Program-made: the position numbers and the translations under genes
The notes under the pieces: model-generated
The model's input: only the letters and a program-made list of their open reading frames with translations
The model's database searches: none
Told to the model about the DNA's origin: nothing
Assembly (NCBI RefSeq): GCF_964340395.1
Contig: NC_135550.1
Coordinates: 28,521,676 to 28,576,675, forward strand
Length of the DNA stretch: 55,000 nucleotides
Reading direction: 5' to 3'
DNA from: Glandiceps talaboti
Lineage: Eukaryota; Hemichordata; Enteropneusta; Spengelidae
Shown here: positions 51,816-55,000 of the stretch, one piece after another
Position numbering within the stretch: position 1 is the first letter of the stretch
Layout of the letters: each line of letters opens with the position of its first letter

Positions 51816-52086
51816 ATCAATCGAGTGAATTCCTTTCACTAAGATACACACACTTCTTGACACTAGTTGTAAAAAAACATTTCAACAGTCGCATACATGT
51901 TAGAGATGTACAGTGTAAATGAAGACTTGTAAGAGCGTAGCCTGGAGATCGTAGTGAAAACTAAAAAAAAATTCGCAGTGAAGTTGGAAACGTCTTTGCG
52001 TTGTCCCTAATAACCACAATACTGCTATACAGTATACAGTGTCGGAACGAGGTTCGACTTGCTACTAGATCCGCTACTTATTAGTT

Positions 52087-52100
52087 GCTACCATGGCAAC
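52087..52100 (-). promoter_or_regulatory. X-box (RFX-type) palindrome upstream of the GPCR
   Basis: gctaccatggcaac matches GYTRCCATGGYAAC at every position. It lies about 270 bases upstream of the GPCR ATG, a usual distance for X-boxes, which RFX factors bind at ciliary genes. Confidence 0.5.
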
Positions 52101-53106
52101 GTCTTCATCTAAATGAAGCAAGAACTCATGGGAGACCAATATCCTGCATTGTGTGTCATCATGTGGATCCATGGACTAGATCAACGTTACAACCGTATAT
52201 GGTGAAATGTGTCCGTATGCCATCACAAAACATACAAGGTATCAATCTGGCAGAGCAACATAAAAATCGCTTACCGAATACCTCCATATACTCCCTGTGT
52301 TGAACAACAATACTGAGTACATCATAATTTTATACACACTGCAGTTTGACAAAAAACGTTATCCACATTCATATATCTAAATCGGTTTCGTTTGATTTGG
52401 GTCAAACACATAAGCTTCGGGGTATGGACAGAATTCTGTGGTAAATGAATGGCGTACTTACATAAACAATTATTCTCAAATCAATTGAGATAATTAATAA
52501 CGGCTGCAAATACCACACATCCCCTCCCTTCTTAAAAGCCCCAGACTGAAACTGAAAATGACCTCGTGGGTACCGTAAATATCTATTAGGCACAATAAAT
52601 TATGTATTCATGCCAAAATTTAACCTAATATGTATACTTGTAAACAAGTATCTGACCATAAAAGCGCATAATATATACTTTAAAGCACGTGAACATTAAA
52701 AAAAGAGCTAGGCTTATCAATGTGAACAAACGTGTGTAGCAAGCTATGGACGAATCTATGGATAGTCTTTTTAGAAACCTCAAAAATATGCTAATTAGGC
52801 TCATCAATATGGGTTGCATTTATGAAAACTTAAAAATTATTTTATTCAAATCGCGAGCTTTCAGCAAAATTTCAAATATGTCTTCAGCAATATGTTAATA
52901 GGACTAATAAGCACTAACCATTTTTTGTTCCCATCTAATATGTATAAATGTTATATTACATATTCTTATAACTGTAATTATGTTCAAAATTTGCAAAACA
53001 TGTTGATGAGACACGCGTGGCTTTATCCCAAGATTTTAATACGTTCTAGCTATACCCTCATACTATCTTTATGATGAATTTAATTGGAATTTATCAAAAT
53101 ATATTT
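52101..53106. other. Non-coding flank, nothing recognised
   Basis: No ORF with coding character, RNA gene or repeat seen. Confidence 0.5.
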
Positions 53107-54601
<1,495 letters not shown>

Positions 54602-55000
54602 AAGTCAGTGGTAAGATTTGTCCGTAGTACAGTGCTCGATACGTCTGCACGCAGAACCTTATATATATAAAAGGTATGGACATATACAAATAATCAAGCA
54701 AAGAGTATTGACCGAAAATAATTTGAAATTTGTAATAAACCTCTTTACATGGTAATTATTAGCTTTGTCATGTACGCTCAAATGATATAATTTAGGCATA
54801 AGTTATAATTGTGAACTAAATAATAGTAATTGTCAAGACTGTAAACTTTGCTTGTGTTCTGATTGGATAGTTCATTAAAATTTGATTTACAAATAAGGTT
54901 CTAAGTTAATTACCTATCTAATGACTCTAAATGTCAATGTTGATAAAGGTAATGTTTTTATTAAGTCCGAGGTGACTGTAGGCTTTGAAACCGCGGTTAA

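Noticed and set aside
51816-51863. GPCR start 16 codons upstream
   Set aside because: That first codon is GTG; the first ATG is at 51815 and gives a normal glycosylated N-terminus.

Overview
The window is AT-rich animal nuclear DNA: intron-rich genes with GT-AG splice sites, many microsatellites and short interspersed repeats, and two genes whose protein products are easily recognised from vertebrates. Exon structure and protein similarity point to an invertebrate bilaterian with slowly evolving proteins (lancelet, hemichordate, mollusc or similar). I cannot name the species.

Layout. 1-16100 (+): Son of sevenless (SOS), the Ras exchange factor. It runs off the left edge, so roughly the first 115 residues are missing; 25 exons from the end of the histone-fold region to the stop codon are present (1080 residues visible). 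One intron (8676-9399) is an AT-AC, U12-type intron. 16101 to about 19340 is the SOS 3' UTR. A 133-bp MITE lies in the short gap before the convergent gene. 20371-44812 (-): a complete NEMF gene (Rqc2 family, ribosome-associated quality control), 35 coding exons and 1139 codons before the stop. Its introns hold a 53-bp minisatellite of about 2.7 kb, a hAT-like element, a 5'-truncated CR1/L2-like LINE with a long reverse-transcriptase ORF, a second LINE-like remnant, and an inverted repeat flanking exon 9. 44813-50783: mostly non-coding, with a palindromic TA-flanked MITE, a second copy of a retroposon family that ends in a microsatellite, and one weak candidate two-exon gene. 50784-51815 (-): an intronless class A GPCR with an X-box (RFX-type) palindrome about 270 bp upstream. 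52101-55000: non-coding, with long (AG)n and (TA)n tracts.

The strongest unusual signal is a repeated pattern. Tandem duplications that span exon-intron junctions occur at three NEMF junctions (exon 14 donor, exon 21 donor, exon 28 acceptor) and at one SOS junction (acceptor of the exon at 14315). Each has produced an array or a decoy with extra splice-site-like copies. The SOS decoy is in frame and would end the protein just before the proline-rich Grb2-binding tail.

SOS and NEMF do not act in one pathway (Ras activation versus rescue of stalled ribosomes). Their adjacency is more interesting as possible ancient linkage: from memory, human SOS2 and NEMF lie close together on 14q21.
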